Below, in pieces: positions 14,596-21,836 of a stretch of DNA of 24,033 bases. The notes under the pieces were generated by a model that saw only the letters and a program-made list of their open reading frames with translations, was not told the DNA's origin and ran no database searches. Every line of letters begins with the position of its first letter. Positions within the stretch are counted from its first letter, which is position 1. The translations under genes and the position numbers were made by a program. The stretch is from assembly GCA_016297325.1 (NCBI GenBank), contig JAEDGW010000030.1, positions 1 to 24,033 of the forward strand, read 5' to 3'. Origin of the DNA: Coprococcus sp. Lineage in GTDB: Bacteria; Bacillota; Clostridia; Lachnospirales; Lachnospiraceae.

Positions 14596-15270
14596 TTATA
14601 TGTTCTCAATCTGCCAGTCGATAGGTTCGACCCCGTGTGACTTCAGAAATTCATTTGTTTTGCTGAAAGGTCTGCTTCCCCAGAATCCTCTGTATACTGA
14701 CAGTGGGCTTGGGTGTGCTGATTTCAGTATCAGGTGGTTTGGATTGTTCAGAAATGCGGCCTTTTTCTGAGCATATGATCCCCACAATATAAATACGATA
14801 GGGCGGTTCTGTTCATTGAGGATCCTGATCGCAGCGTCGGTGAACTGTTCCCAGCCTCTGCCCTGATGGGAGCCGGCTCTGTGTGCCTGCACAGTCAGAA
14901 CGGCATTCAGCATGAGTACACCCTGGTCTGCCCATTTTTCAAGATAGCCGTTGTTGGGTATATAGCAGCCCAGATCATCGTGTAATTCCTTATATATATT
15001 TACAAGTGATGGCGGGATGGCAACTCCCGGTTTTACACTGAAGCTCAGTCCGTGCGCCTGTCCTGGTTCGTGATATGGATCCTGTCCGATGATGACACAT
15101 TTTACATGTGACAGAGGTGTCTTGTGAAATGCGTTAAATATGTCGTCAGCTGGAGGGTATACAGTCTGGGTGTTGTAGGCGTTGCCCACAAAGTCAAAAA
15201 GTTTTTTATAATAATCTTTTTTGTATTCAGGCTTTAATTGTTCTGCCCAGTCGTTTGTGATAGGTGGCAT
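14596..15270 (-). CDS. ung: Uracil-DNA glycosylase
   Basis: A 224-residue family-1 uracil-DNA glycosylase that removes uracil from DNA at the start of base excision repair. Motif GQDPYH (62-67) holds the catalytic D64, and HPSPLS (186-191) holds the catalytic histidine and minor-groove loop; VLMLNAVLTV and GRGWEQFTDA are also diagnostic. The start at 15270 is ten bases after AAGGAG. An ATG three codons earlier (15279) is only one base from that site and less likely. The leader contains a small GCCGG/CCGGC stem (15294-15318). The histidine phosphatase gene follows downstream. Confidence 0.97.
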   Translation of the reverse strand: MPPITNDWAEQLKPEYKKDYYKKLFDFVGNAYNTQTVYPPADDIFNAFHKTPLSHVKCVIIGQDPYHEPGQAHGLSFSVKPGVAIPPSLVNIYKELHDDLGCYIPNNGYLEKWADQGVLMLNAVLTVQAHRAGSHQGRGWEQFTDAAIRILNEQNRPIVFILWGSYAQKKAAFLNNPNHLILKSAHPSPLSVYRGFWGSRPFSKTNEFLKSHGVEPIDWQIENI

Positions 15271-15342
15271 GATTTTCATTCTCCTTTATAAATGCCGGAA
15301 TCTGCATGAAAAACCGGCGATAGACCGATATAAAACAATGTC

Positions 15343-15371
15343 ATTCTAGCACAGGTGGCAGATAAAGTAAA
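15343..15371 (-). promoter_or_regulatory. ung promoter
   Basis: On the minus strand TTTACT (15371-15366), 17 bases, TAGAAT (15348-15343), with a TG dinucleotide one base before the -10. Confidence 0.65.
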
Positions 15372-15418
15372 ATGACGAAAAATGGGTATGAAAGAGGCAC
15401 AGAACTTTAACTTTTAAG

Positions 15419-15447
15419 TTGTAAGAAATATTTTGGCATGATATAAT
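15419..15447 (+). promoter_or_regulatory. Strong promoter for the 49-residue membrane protein
   Basis: TTGTAA (15419-15424), 17 bases, TATAAT (15442-15447), with an extended TGA before the -10. The start is about 15454, seven bases ahead of a structured leader. Confidence 0.82.
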
Positions 15448-15460
15448 CATATTATCTAGT

Positions 15461-15510
15461 GGCTTATAACGCATATTGCTGTTGTATGCCGTTTACATGG
15501 AATATAAGCC
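15461..15510 (+). promoter_or_regulatory. Structured leader RNA of unknown class
   Basis: GGCTTATA (15461-15468) pairs perfectly with TATAAGCC (15503-15510). Stacked directly inside, ACGCATA (15469-15475) pairs with TATG-CGT (15485-15492, C15489 bulged). There is a 9-base loop and a 10-base asymmetric bulge on the 3' side (15493-15502). The outer stem ends two bases before the ribosome site AAAGGAG. I do not recognise it as a known riboswitch class. Confidence 0.5.
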
Positions 15511-15528
15511 TGAAAGGAGCATATAGAT

Positions 15529-15678
15529 ATGGAGAAAGCATATACAACTATGAAGAAAGTGGGAGCATTGAATATTGCACTTGGAGTTATAACTATAGTG
15601 ACTGGTCTTGTGGTCGGAATACTGATGCTCACTTCCGGTGGAAGCTCACTTAAGAATAAGAGATTTATTGTATGGTGA
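15529..15678 (+). CDS. Small single-pass membrane protein (49 residues)
   Basis: This short frame starts at ATG 15529, nine bases after AAAGGAG (15513-15519), and ends at TGA 15676-15678. The protein has a charged N-terminus (MEKAYTTMKKVGALN), one long hydrophobic helix at about 13-36 (IALGVITIVTGLVVGILM), and a short basic end. It resembles small membrane proteins of unknown function that I associate with Lachnospiraceae. A strong promoter, a structured leader and a good ribosome site all argue that it is a real gene despite its size. It sits directly upstream of the leuA T-box but the T-box promoter is separate. Function unknown. Confidence 0.75.
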   Translation: MEKAYTTMKKVGALNIALGVITIVTGLVVGILMLTSGGSSLKNKRFIVW

Positions 15679-15707
15679 TGTGCTGTGCAATATGATATAG
15701 ATAGGGG

Positions 15708-15737
15708 TTGACATTCTGCTCATTGATGTGGTAGAGT
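15708..15737 (+). promoter_or_regulatory. leuA T-box promoter
   Basis: TTGACA (15708-15713), 18 bases, TAGAGT (15732-15737), with TGG before the -10. The start is near 15744. A perfect dyad GGTTGAC (15706-15712) / GTCAACC (15736-15742) overlaps the -35 and the end of the -10, and could be an operator. Confidence 0.65.
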
Positions 15738-15743
15738 CAACCT

Positions 15744-16010
15744 AGATAATGCGATGAAGAGGAGTAGTAGAGTTCTGGAGATATTCAGAGAACTGCCGGA
15801 CGGTGCGAGGCAGTGGTCGATAGGATTTGAACTCGCCTTGGAGCAGCCCGCTGAAAACTTTATAAGTAGGATGGGACGGAGCCTGACCGTTATAGCAGGA
15901 GGATATAAGATTTACATCTGTATCTGTAACGAGAGCATACTATCAGTATGAAATAGAGTGGTACCGCGTAACTTACGTCTCTATATAGTTGGGAGATGTG
16001 AGTTTTTTTT
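15744..16010 (+). promoter_or_regulatory. Leucine-specific T-box leader controlling leuA
   Basis: This leader senses uncharged tRNA and decides between termination and read-through. Stem I begins GCGATGAAGAGGAGTAGTA (from 15751), the usual 5' T-box motif. The specifier loop reads GAACTCGCC with CTC (15832-15834), a leucine codon. The T-box bulge AGAGTGGTACCGCG lies at 15955-15968; its TGGT would pair with an ACCA 3' end, fitting tRNA-Leu with discriminator A. An antiterminator (ATAGAG 15953-15958 with CTCTAT 15979-15984) excludes the terminator at 15971-16010. The specifier and the gene product agree, which makes the call strong. The rest of 15679-16099 holds only the promoter and a short spacer before leuA. 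Confidence 0.93.
15971..16010 (+). terminator. T-box terminator
   Basis: ACTTACGTCTC (15971-15981) pairs with GAGATGTGAGT (15993-16003), 11 pairs including G-U, followed by eight T (16003-16010). Its 5' arm overlaps the antiterminator. Confidence 0.9.
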
Positions 16011-16099
16011 ATGCAATGTTCACATGACGATATCAGGGAGCGTTACAGAATCCTTTAAGTAGTTTTATGTAAATATTTTAGAATCAGGAGGATTTATCA

Positions 16100-17761
16100 A
16101 TGAAGAATTATCAGAATTACAAGCGTGGTTACTATATGCCACCGGTACAGTCCACAGACTGGGTGAACAAAGAGTATATCGACAAGGCGCCTATATGGTG
16201 CAGCGTTGATCTGAGAGATGGCAATCAGGCACTCATAGTGCCTATGAGTCTTGACGAAAAGCTTGAATTTTTCAAAGCACTTGTAAAGATTGGATTTAAG
16301 GAGATTGAGATAGGATTCCCTGCTGCATCTGAGACAGAGTATGAATTCTGTAGAACTCTTATAGAGCAGGATCTCATACCGGATGATGTGACGATACAGG
16401 TGCTTACACAGGCAAGACCACATATTATAGAGAAGACGTTCAAGGCAATAGAGGGAGCAAAGAATGTCATTGTGCATCTGTACAATTCAACATCATTTGC
16501 CCAGAGACAGCAGGTATTCAGAAAGTCAAAAGAGGAGATACTTAAGATCGCCGTTGACGGTGCAGAGCTCCTCAACAAGATGGCAGATGAGTACGGTGTG
16601 CCATACCGTTTTGAGTATTCACCTGAGAGCTTCACAGGAACTGAGGTTGATTATGCACTTGAGGTGTGCAACGCAGTTATAGATGTGTGGAAGCCTACTC
16701 CGGACAGAAAGGTCATCATCAACCTTCCGGCAACGGTTGAGATGTCACTTCCACATGTATATGCAAGCCAGATCGAGTACATGAGCAAGAATCTTCATGA
16801 CAGGGAGAACGTGATCCTGTCACTTCATCCACACAACGACAGAGGTTGTGGTGTGGCTGATGCGGAGCTCGGAATTCTCGCCGGTGCAGACAGAATAGAG
16901 GGAACTTTATTTGGTAATGGTGAGAGAACAGGAAACGTGGATGTCATAACTCTCTGTATGAATATGTTTACACACGGTGTTGATCCTGAAATCGATCTCA
17001 GCGATATCCCAAGCCTTACTGAGATGTATGAGAGAGTAACCGGAATGAAGGTTTATGAGCGTTCTCCATACACAGGTAAGCTTGTATTTGCAGCATTCTC
17101 AGGTTCACATCAGGATGCTATAGCAAAGGGTATGAAGTTTAGAAAAGAGCAGGGTGACGGAATGTGGACCTGTCCATATCTGCCGCTTAATCCTGAGGAT
17201 ATAGGAAGAAAGTATGACGGAGATGTCATCAGAATAAACAGCCAGTCAGGAAAGGGTGGAATTGGATTCATCCTTCAGACAAAATATGGATTCGACCTTC
17301 CAGCCAAATTCAGAGAGGATCTTGGCTATACTGTTAAGGATGTATCTGATAAGGAACACAAGGAGCTCAGTCCTAAGGAAGTGCTCGACATATTCCAGAA
17401 TACATATGTCAACATTGATGGACCTATCAAGATGCTTGAGAATCATTTTGTACAGGGTGATGGAATATCAACAGAGATAACCATACTCAAGAATGGTGAA
17501 AAGAAAGTATACCATGGCAAAGGAAATGGACGTCTTGACGCTGTCAGCAATGCAATCAAGAAGCACTTTGACATTCAGTTTAAGGTTGTATGCTATGAGG
17601 AGCATTCTCTTCAGTCTGGATCAAACTCCCAGGCGGTTGCATACGTTGGAATAGAGAAGAAGGATGGAACTGTTACATGGGGAGCTGGAATAAAGGATGA
17701 TATCATAGATGCATCAGTACATGCTCTTGTAAGTGCAGTGAACAGAACAGGAGAGATCTAA
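16100..17761 (+). CDS. leuA: 2-Isopropylmalate synthase (type 2)
   Basis: A 553-residue cytosolic enzyme that condenses acetyl-CoA with 2-oxoisovalerate, the first committed step of leucine synthesis. It is the longer LeuA form found in actinobacteria, yeast and some Firmicutes. The TIM barrel (about 30-310) has R39-D40 in VDLRDGNQAL, the metal-binding H243-x-H245 (LHPHNDRG), and GNGERTGNVD (272-281). A linker is followed by the C-terminal allosteric domain (about 430-553, with QSGSNSQAVAYVGI), which in characterised enzymes binds leucine for feedback inhibition. AGGAGG lies eight bases before ATG. Control is therefore double: T-box at RNA level and probably leucine at enzyme level. No other leu gene follows in this window. 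Confidence 0.97.
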   Translation: MKNYQNYKRGYYMPPVQSTDWVNKEYIDKAPIWCSVDLRDGNQALIVPMSLDEKLEFFKALVKIGFKEIEIGFPAASETEYEFCRTLIEQDLIPDDVTIQVLTQARPHIIEKTFKAIEGAKNVIVHLYNSTSFAQRQQVFRKSKEEILKIAVDGAELLNKMADEYGVPYRFEYSPESFTGTEVDYALEVCNAVIDVWKPTPDRKVIINLPATVEMSLPHVYASQIEYMSKNLHDRENVILSLHPHNDRGCGVADAELGILAGADRIEGTLFGNGERTGNVDVITLCMNMFTHGVDPEIDLSDIPSLTEMYERVTGMKVYERSPYTGKLVFAAFSGSHQDAIAKGMKFRKEQGDGMWTCPYLPLNPEDIGRKYDGDVIRINSQSGKGGIGFILQTKYGFDLPAKFREDLGYTVKDVSDKEHKELSPKEVLDIFQNTYVNIDGPIKMLENHFVQGDGISTEITILKNGEKKVYHGKGNGRLDAVSNAIKKHFDIQFKVVCYEEHSLQSGSNSQAVAYVGIEKKDGTVTWGAGIKDDIIDASVHALVSAVNRTGEI

Positions 17762-17787
17762 TATATACGCTGCAGAAAGTCTGCGGC

Positions 17788-17817
17788 AAAAAAATAAGGG
17801 GTTGCTTTTGCAGCCCC
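17788..17817 (-). terminator. Terminator of the CBS gene, also after leuA
   Basis: GGGGTTGC (17798-17805) pairs with GCAGCCCC (17810-17817), with a TTTT loop. On the minus strand it is followed by TTATTTTTTT, an excellent terminator for the CBS gene, whose stop codon begins in the stem. On the plus strand the trailing TACTTTAATTT gives weaker termination for leuA. Confidence 0.8.
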
Positions 17818-18218
17818 TACTTTAATTTCTTGTAGCAGTATCCGATGATGTCTTTTCTTGTGACTATTCCGATAAACTTGTTCTGGTCATCTACCACAGG
17901 TACAAAGTTCTGAGCCATGGCTCTTGCGATCAGATCCTCCATGTTTGAATTGATCGATACTGAAGCATATTCGAATTTCTTTGGAATGTCAGCCAGGAAT
18001 ATGTTCTCCGCTGTCTTAAGTGCGCTCATCGAATTGCGTTTACAGTACCATAAAATGTCACCCTCTGTTATAGTTCCCACATATTCACCTGTGTTTGATA
18101 AGATCGGGATTGCGGAGTATCGGTGTATCTCCATCTTCTCAAGTATCTGTCTCAGGGAAAAAGTATCCTCAATGTATGCAACCTCACTTTTAGGTGTGAG
18201 AAAAAATAAAATATTCAT
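17817..18218 (-). CDS. CBS-pair protein (CbpB/DarB-like)
   Basis: A 133-residue cytosolic protein consisting of two CBS motifs and little else. The first covers about 7-62 (YSAIPILSNTGEYVGTITEG at 34-53) and the second about 72-130 (FVPVVDDQNKFIGIVTRKDI at 105-124). CBS pairs bind adenine nucleotides. The size and stand-alone form resemble B. subtilis DarB and Listeria CbpB, which bind c-di-AMP and contact Rel or pyruvate carboxylase, but I cannot verify ligand residues. The ribosome site AGGAGAGG precedes ATG by six bases. It has its own promoter with an 88-base leader carrying a stable hairpin. Confidence 0.85.
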   Translation of the reverse strand: MNILFFLTPKSEVAYIEDTFSLRQILEKMEIHRYSAIPILSNTGEYVGTITEGDILWYCKRNSMSALKTAENIFLADIPKKFEYASVSINSNMEDLIARAMAQNFVPVVDDQNKFIGIVTRKDIIGYCYKKLK

Positions 18219-18255
18219 GTAACCTCTCCTTGTACAATCAGTCAGTATTATTTGT

Positions 18256-18278
18256 TGCAGTCATTCTTATGACATGCA
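18256..18278 (-). other. Leader hairpin of the CBS gene
   Basis: On the minus strand TGCA-T-GTCAT (18278-18260, base 18274 bulged) pairs across an AAGA loop with ATGAC-TGCA (18264-18256 region): nine pairs with one bulge. It lies about 28 bases into the leader and is not followed by a T-run, so it is not a terminator. Confidence 0.4.
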
Positions 18279-18312
18279 TAAATGATCTAAACACCCCACA
18301 ACATATAACTAG

Positions 18313-18341
18313 ATTATAGAATATATTTGCGTCAGTTTCAA
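18313..18341 (-). promoter_or_regulatory. Promoter of the CBS gene
   Basis: On the minus strand TTGAAA (18341-18336), 17 bases, TATAAT (18318-18313). Confidence 0.83.
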
Positions 18342-18453
18342 TTAATAAACTGTGAAAATAGAGTGACCACGACAGTAAAAAGGTATTGTGCCGGAAGCAT
18401 TTTCTGAATATAAGACAGAAGTGCTGTAATAAGTCTGAATTTGTAAAATTCTG

Positions 18454-18482
18454 TTGTTAAATAATAGACCATTTGTTATTAT
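18454..18482 (+). promoter_or_regulatory. Promoter of the coiled-coil membrane protein gene
   Basis: TTGTTA (18454-18459), 17 bases, TATTAT (18477-18482), with an extended TGT before the -10. The start is near 18489, about 29 bases before ATG. Between 18342 and 18453 I see nothing recognisable. Confidence 0.75.
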
Positions 18483-18517
18483 AAAGGTAGTATGCAAAAA
18501 AACTAAAGGAGGTCTGT

Positions 18518-19630
18518 ATGGGATCGGACAATGTTTTCCAGGAAAATCAGGAATATCTTATAAAGGCAAAGGAACTGGTTGTTGCGATTGATGATATGCA
18601 GGACAATCTGGATCAGGCGAGAAGCGCACAGAAGAAGACTTCCCGCAGCATCTCTCAGGAAGAGAAGGGGCTGGCGGATGAGATCAGTTCTACCTTAAAG
18701 AATAGAAAGAATGAGATAGAAGACGGATATGATGAACAGCTATCAGCGAATGGAGCGAAGATAAGACAGCTTCAGTCTAAGAAAGACAAGAAGAAGAGTG
18801 AGCGCATGGGCAACAGGATAGAGAGCGAGACTGCGTCTCTCAATGAGAGCAACAGACAGTTGAAACTCCAGTCCAAGGAACTCTTTAAGCAGAATCATGT
18901 ATCGGGTTTCTGCAACACAGGATTCTTTTATTGTATGTTTGCACCAAGTGGAGCCGGAGAGATATTCAGGCTGCTTCTGCTCATACTTCTGTTCTGTGGA
19001 GGTATACCTGCACTTGTGTCGGCGGTACTTTCGTATACGGTGTTTAAGACTGGTGTTCACACCATGGCGTATATTGTCATAAGCATGGCTATTATCATAT
19101 TTGAATTCATCATTTATTTTATAGTTTTCAATGCCACAAAGGTAAAGCATCTTGATGTCGTGAAAGAGGGCAGAGCACTTAGGAATAAGATCAAGGCGAA
19201 CAACAGACAGATCAATGTGATCAGGAATTCCATAACAAGAGATAAGGATGAGAGCGTATACAATCTCGGCAAATACGATGAGAAACTCAGTGAGCTTGAG
19301 GCTGAAAGAGAAGAGATCAGCAACAGGAAACTTGAAGCTATAAAGGTGTTTGAGAATGATACAAAACAGGTTATCACAGATGAGATAACAGGAAGAAGAC
19401 AGCCAAAGATAGATTCACTCAAGGAAGAACTGAAAGCTCTTGAGGAGAAGATCAATTCTATGGAGAGCAGTCTTGCTGATATGCAGAGCCATCTGACAGA
19501 CAGTTATGTCACATTCCTCGGCAGAGATCTCTGTACAGAGGAGAAGCTTACTGATCTCATAGCTATTATGGAGGAGGGCACAGCCAGCACAGTATCCGGC
19601 GCCATAGAAGTATACAAAGGAGAGAGTTAG
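18518..19630 (+). CDS. Coiled-coil protein with a central two-helix membrane hairpin, unknown function
   Basis: I do not recognise this 370-residue protein. Residues about 8-126 are highly charged with heptad-like spacing (coiled coil, many Lys/Glu/Gln/Ser). Then come two hydrophobic helices at about 149-174 and 181-206, separated by a short turn. A second coiled coil runs from about 210 to 335, and the end is a mildly acidic segment. There is no signal peptide, so both coils should face the same side, presumably the cytoplasm. No ATPase or enzyme motif is visible. The ribosome site AAAGGAGG is perfect. It is monocistronic, converging on yyaC. The coil-TM-TM-coil plan also occurs at the C-terminus of the SbcD-like protein at 7007-8827, without obvious sequence identity. 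Confidence 0.8.
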   Translation: MGSDNVFQENQEYLIKAKELVVAIDDMQDNLDQARSAQKKTSRSISQEEKGLADEISSTLKNRKNEIEDGYDEQLSANGAKIRQLQSKKDKKKSERMGNRIESETASLNESNRQLKLQSKELFKQNHVSGFCNTGFFYCMFAPSGAGEIFRLLLLILLFCGGIPALVSAVLSYTVFKTGVHTMAYIVISMAIIIFEFIIYFIVFNATKVKHLDVVKEGRALRNKIKANNRQINVIRNSITRDKDESVYNLGKYDEKLSELEAEREEISNRKLEAIKVFENDTKQVITDEITGRRQPKIDSLKEELKALEEKINSMESSLADMQSHLTDSYVTFLGRDLCTEEKLTDLIAIMEEGTASTVSGAIEVYKGES

Positions 19631-19660
19631 TATATCTGCAAGTTGATCTACATGTATATA

Positions 19661-20215
19661 TCAGCCTATAACATTTACCAGTGCTCTGGCGATGCATGTT
19701 GCCATGGTGCTCACAGTGTACAGTCTGGTGCTTTGCAGAAGACTGAGGCCAGGCTTCCCAGAAAGATTTACGATCCCGGTGATGGAGATATCTCCAATTG
19801 CCGGGAGTTTTTTATTTACACCGATACCCGGATAGAGCGGAGTGTTTGAGAGGGTTATAAGACCGACATCAGAGGAATGCCCCAGGGAGGCATCTATGGC
19901 TATCACGGTGGGGGATTCGTGAGTGGCGTAGATGTTGCGGATATTTTCCCGCAGGTTCAGTGCGTGGACAGGTTTTTTCAGAGTACCGTACACATTGCAG
20001 TTGTCACAGGTCTCGGAAAGTATGCTCCCTGTTATGGGACCGAGTGCATCGCCTGTTGCACGGTCCGTTCCTATGCATAGCACGACGATATCGTTAATGT
20101 TGTGCTTATCATGGTGAATGAGATTCGATATCTTTGAGGAAATAAGTCTGCTTGCATCAGGTCTTGCAGGGTCAAAATATTCAGTTCGACAGGCTTTTTT
20201 TCTCGATATATTCAT
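19661..20215 (-). CDS. yyaC: Spore protein YyaC (DUF1256)
   Basis: A 184-residue protein of the YyaC family (DUF1256), conserved in endospore formers and related in fold to hydrogenase-maturation and GPR-type spore peptidases. The core block C47-IGTDRATGDALGP-60 is the family signature, with conserved D51 and D56. AIDASLG (106-112) and PAIGDISITGIVN (about 139-151) are further conserved segments. Length is typical. AGGAG stands eight bases before ATG. No sigma-F, G or E promoter could be assigned with confidence; a TATACT lies upstream but the -35 is ambiguous. Together with cotJABC it indicates a sporulation programme. Its biochemical activity is not established. Confidence 0.9.
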   Translation of the reverse strand: MNISRKKACRTEYFDPARPDASRLISSKISNLIHHDKHNINDIVVLCIGTDRATGDALGPITGSILSETCDNCNVYGTLKKPVHALNLRENIRNIYATHESPTVIAIDASLGHSSDVGLITLSNTPLYPGIGVNKKLPAIGDISITGIVNLSGKPGLSLLQSTRLYTVSTMATCIARALVNVIG

Positions 20216-20436
20216 ACTATAACTCCTGAGTGATCGTTTATAGTATAGAGTATTTCCAAATTTTGCAAAGTTTACACATGGGGGATCATATTCTTAAATA
20301 CAAATGAGGATATATGTAGTAAATGCCAGAAAAATAGGGTGCGATGCAGAGCAGAATGTGACAGCTTTTTCTAAGAAAACATTTGCGCATGATGCTATCA
20401 TTCAGTCTACAAAGTTTAACAGGAGGGTGGACTTCG

Positions 20437-21744
20437 ATGATAGAGATTATATACGATGAGACTAATGAAAGCGCAGGGACAGCATCCGCGGGAAGAGGCA
20501 GATACGAATTGCCTAAGAATATCAGACAGGTGGGGAATGCGCCGGGAAATTACAAAATATATGTTGAAGATTATGTAATGACATACCTGAGAAAGATAGC
20601 CTCACCGGGCAATATGAACTGCCGTGGAGCGATCCTCCTTGGCAAGGTGTATGATGATGAGCAGGGCAAGGTTATATTTGTGAGCGGGGCAGTGGATGCC
20701 CAGAACCTTGAATTTGATATATCCATGATACACTTTGGAGACAGTGTGTGGAGCAGTATATATTCGGAGATAAACAAATATTTTGATGATCTGGCAATAG
20801 TGGGATGGTTTTTGTCCAGAATGGGATTTTCCGCGCTTATAAATGATCAGATGAAAAAACTGCACAGAGATAATTTCCCTGGAGAAGATAAGCTTTTGTT
20901 CCTTATGGACTCTCTTGAATGTGATGAGGCATTTTACTATTACCAGCATGGCAACTGGATGCGGGAAAAAGGATACTATATCTATTATGTGAGAAATGAG
21001 AAAATGCAGAATTACATAATAAGCAGAAAGAGCAGCTCTTCCGAACCGGCCCAGGACAATGTATTGCTTAAGGATAAAACCGTGGTGGAAAATTTCAGGC
21101 AGAAGGACAAGAAGAAAGAGACGGTTGTCAGGAAATCCAGGGTGGGTGAGACTGTGGCGTGCTTTGCTGTTGTGTGTGCACTGGCAGCGGGAGCATTGTG
21201 GTATATCTCTCCCGAAACAGTGGATAGGATCGGCGATAAGATAAGCGGCGGTGAAGGACAAGGGGAAGTCCAGGTGTTCATGAACAGTGGACACACATCT
21301 GGTTCTGTGGAGACCGATGTGAAAAATGATGCTGCAAATGGTGCGGATGGCGCATCAGAAGCACTGTCTGCAGAAAAAAAGCCGTCAACGCAATCTTCAG
21401 ATAATACACTTACAGCAGATGGCGATATCACTGAGACGGCTGCGGATCACGCAGATGAAAATAACTTGTCAGAAGTAATGACAGATGAGATGGGGGCAGA
21501 TGATGCGGGAAAGGATGCGGCAGAGACAGGACAGATCGATGATACATATGACCAGGCTCAGACAGAACTGGCGGATGCCGGGGAAGACATATATGTTGTA
21601 CAGGCTGGAGATACACTTGTCAGCATAGCAATAAAACTATATGGCGATGTGGAAAATGTGGAAGAGATCGCGGCGGCAAACGGACTTGGCATAGACGACC
21701 CAATCTATGAGGGACAGAAATTGGTTATTCCAAATGCAGATTAA
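20437..21744 (+). CDS. MPN/JAMM-like domain - TM - acidic linker - LysM protein
   Basis: A 435-residue single-pass protein. Residues about 40-195 resemble a JAMM/MPN (Jab1/Rpn11-type) domain: GAILLGKVY (64-72), VIFVSGAVDAQN (79-90), WSSIYSEI (105-112), and IVGWFLSRMGF (121-131), which lines up with the family's VVGWYHSHPGF. The catalytic residues are lost: HSH is L126-S-R128 and the N-terminal glutamate is absent, so it is probably not a protease. One TM helix (about 239-257) follows a basic stretch, predicting the MPN side in the cytoplasm. Next comes an acidic Ala/Asp/Thr linker of about 120 residues and a C-terminal LysM (385-432, VVQAGDTLVSIA), which would bind peptidoglycan. The start at 20437 follows AGGAGGG by eight bases. 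LysM and TM are firm; MPN is likely. Confidence 0.78.
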   Translation: MIEIIYDETNESAGTASAGRGRYELPKNIRQVGNAPGNYKIYVEDYVMTYLRKIASPGNMNCRGAILLGKVYDDEQGKVIFVSGAVDAQNLEFDISMIHFGDSVWSSIYSEINKYFDDLAIVGWFLSRMGFSALINDQMKKLHRDNFPGEDKLLFLMDSLECDEAFYYYQHGNWMREKGYYIYYVRNEKMQNYIISRKSSSSEPAQDNVLLKDKTVVENFRQKDKKKETVVRKSRVGETVACFAVVCALAAGALWYISPETVDRIGDKISGGEGQGEVQVFMNSGHTSGSVETDVKNDAANGADGASEALSAEKKPSTQSSDNTLTADGDITETAADHADENNLSEVMTDEMGADDAGKDAAETGQIDDTYDQAQTELADAGEDIYVVQAGDTLVSIAIKLYGDVENVEEIAAANGLGIDDPIYEGQKLVIPNAD

Positions 21745-21756
21745 AAATGCTATAAT
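21728..21756 (+). promoter_or_regulatory. Extended -10 promoter for DUF5711-cvpA
   Basis: TTCCAA (21728-21733), 17 bases, TGC then TATAAT (21751-21756). The -10 lies just past the stop codon of the LysM gene, so the next two genes can be transcribed independently. Confidence 0.6.
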
Positions 21757-21836
21757 GAGCGTGTTTTTTACATAGACATGAACAGCGATAAGGTAACTTA
21801 AAATGAGCTGATGTTAAAAGAAACAGAGGAAAAATT

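Noticed and set aside
20304..20459. Open frame of 51 codons overlapping the start of the LysM gene
   Set aside because: No ribosome site at suitable distance, no recognisable protein features, and it overlaps the better supported start at 20437.
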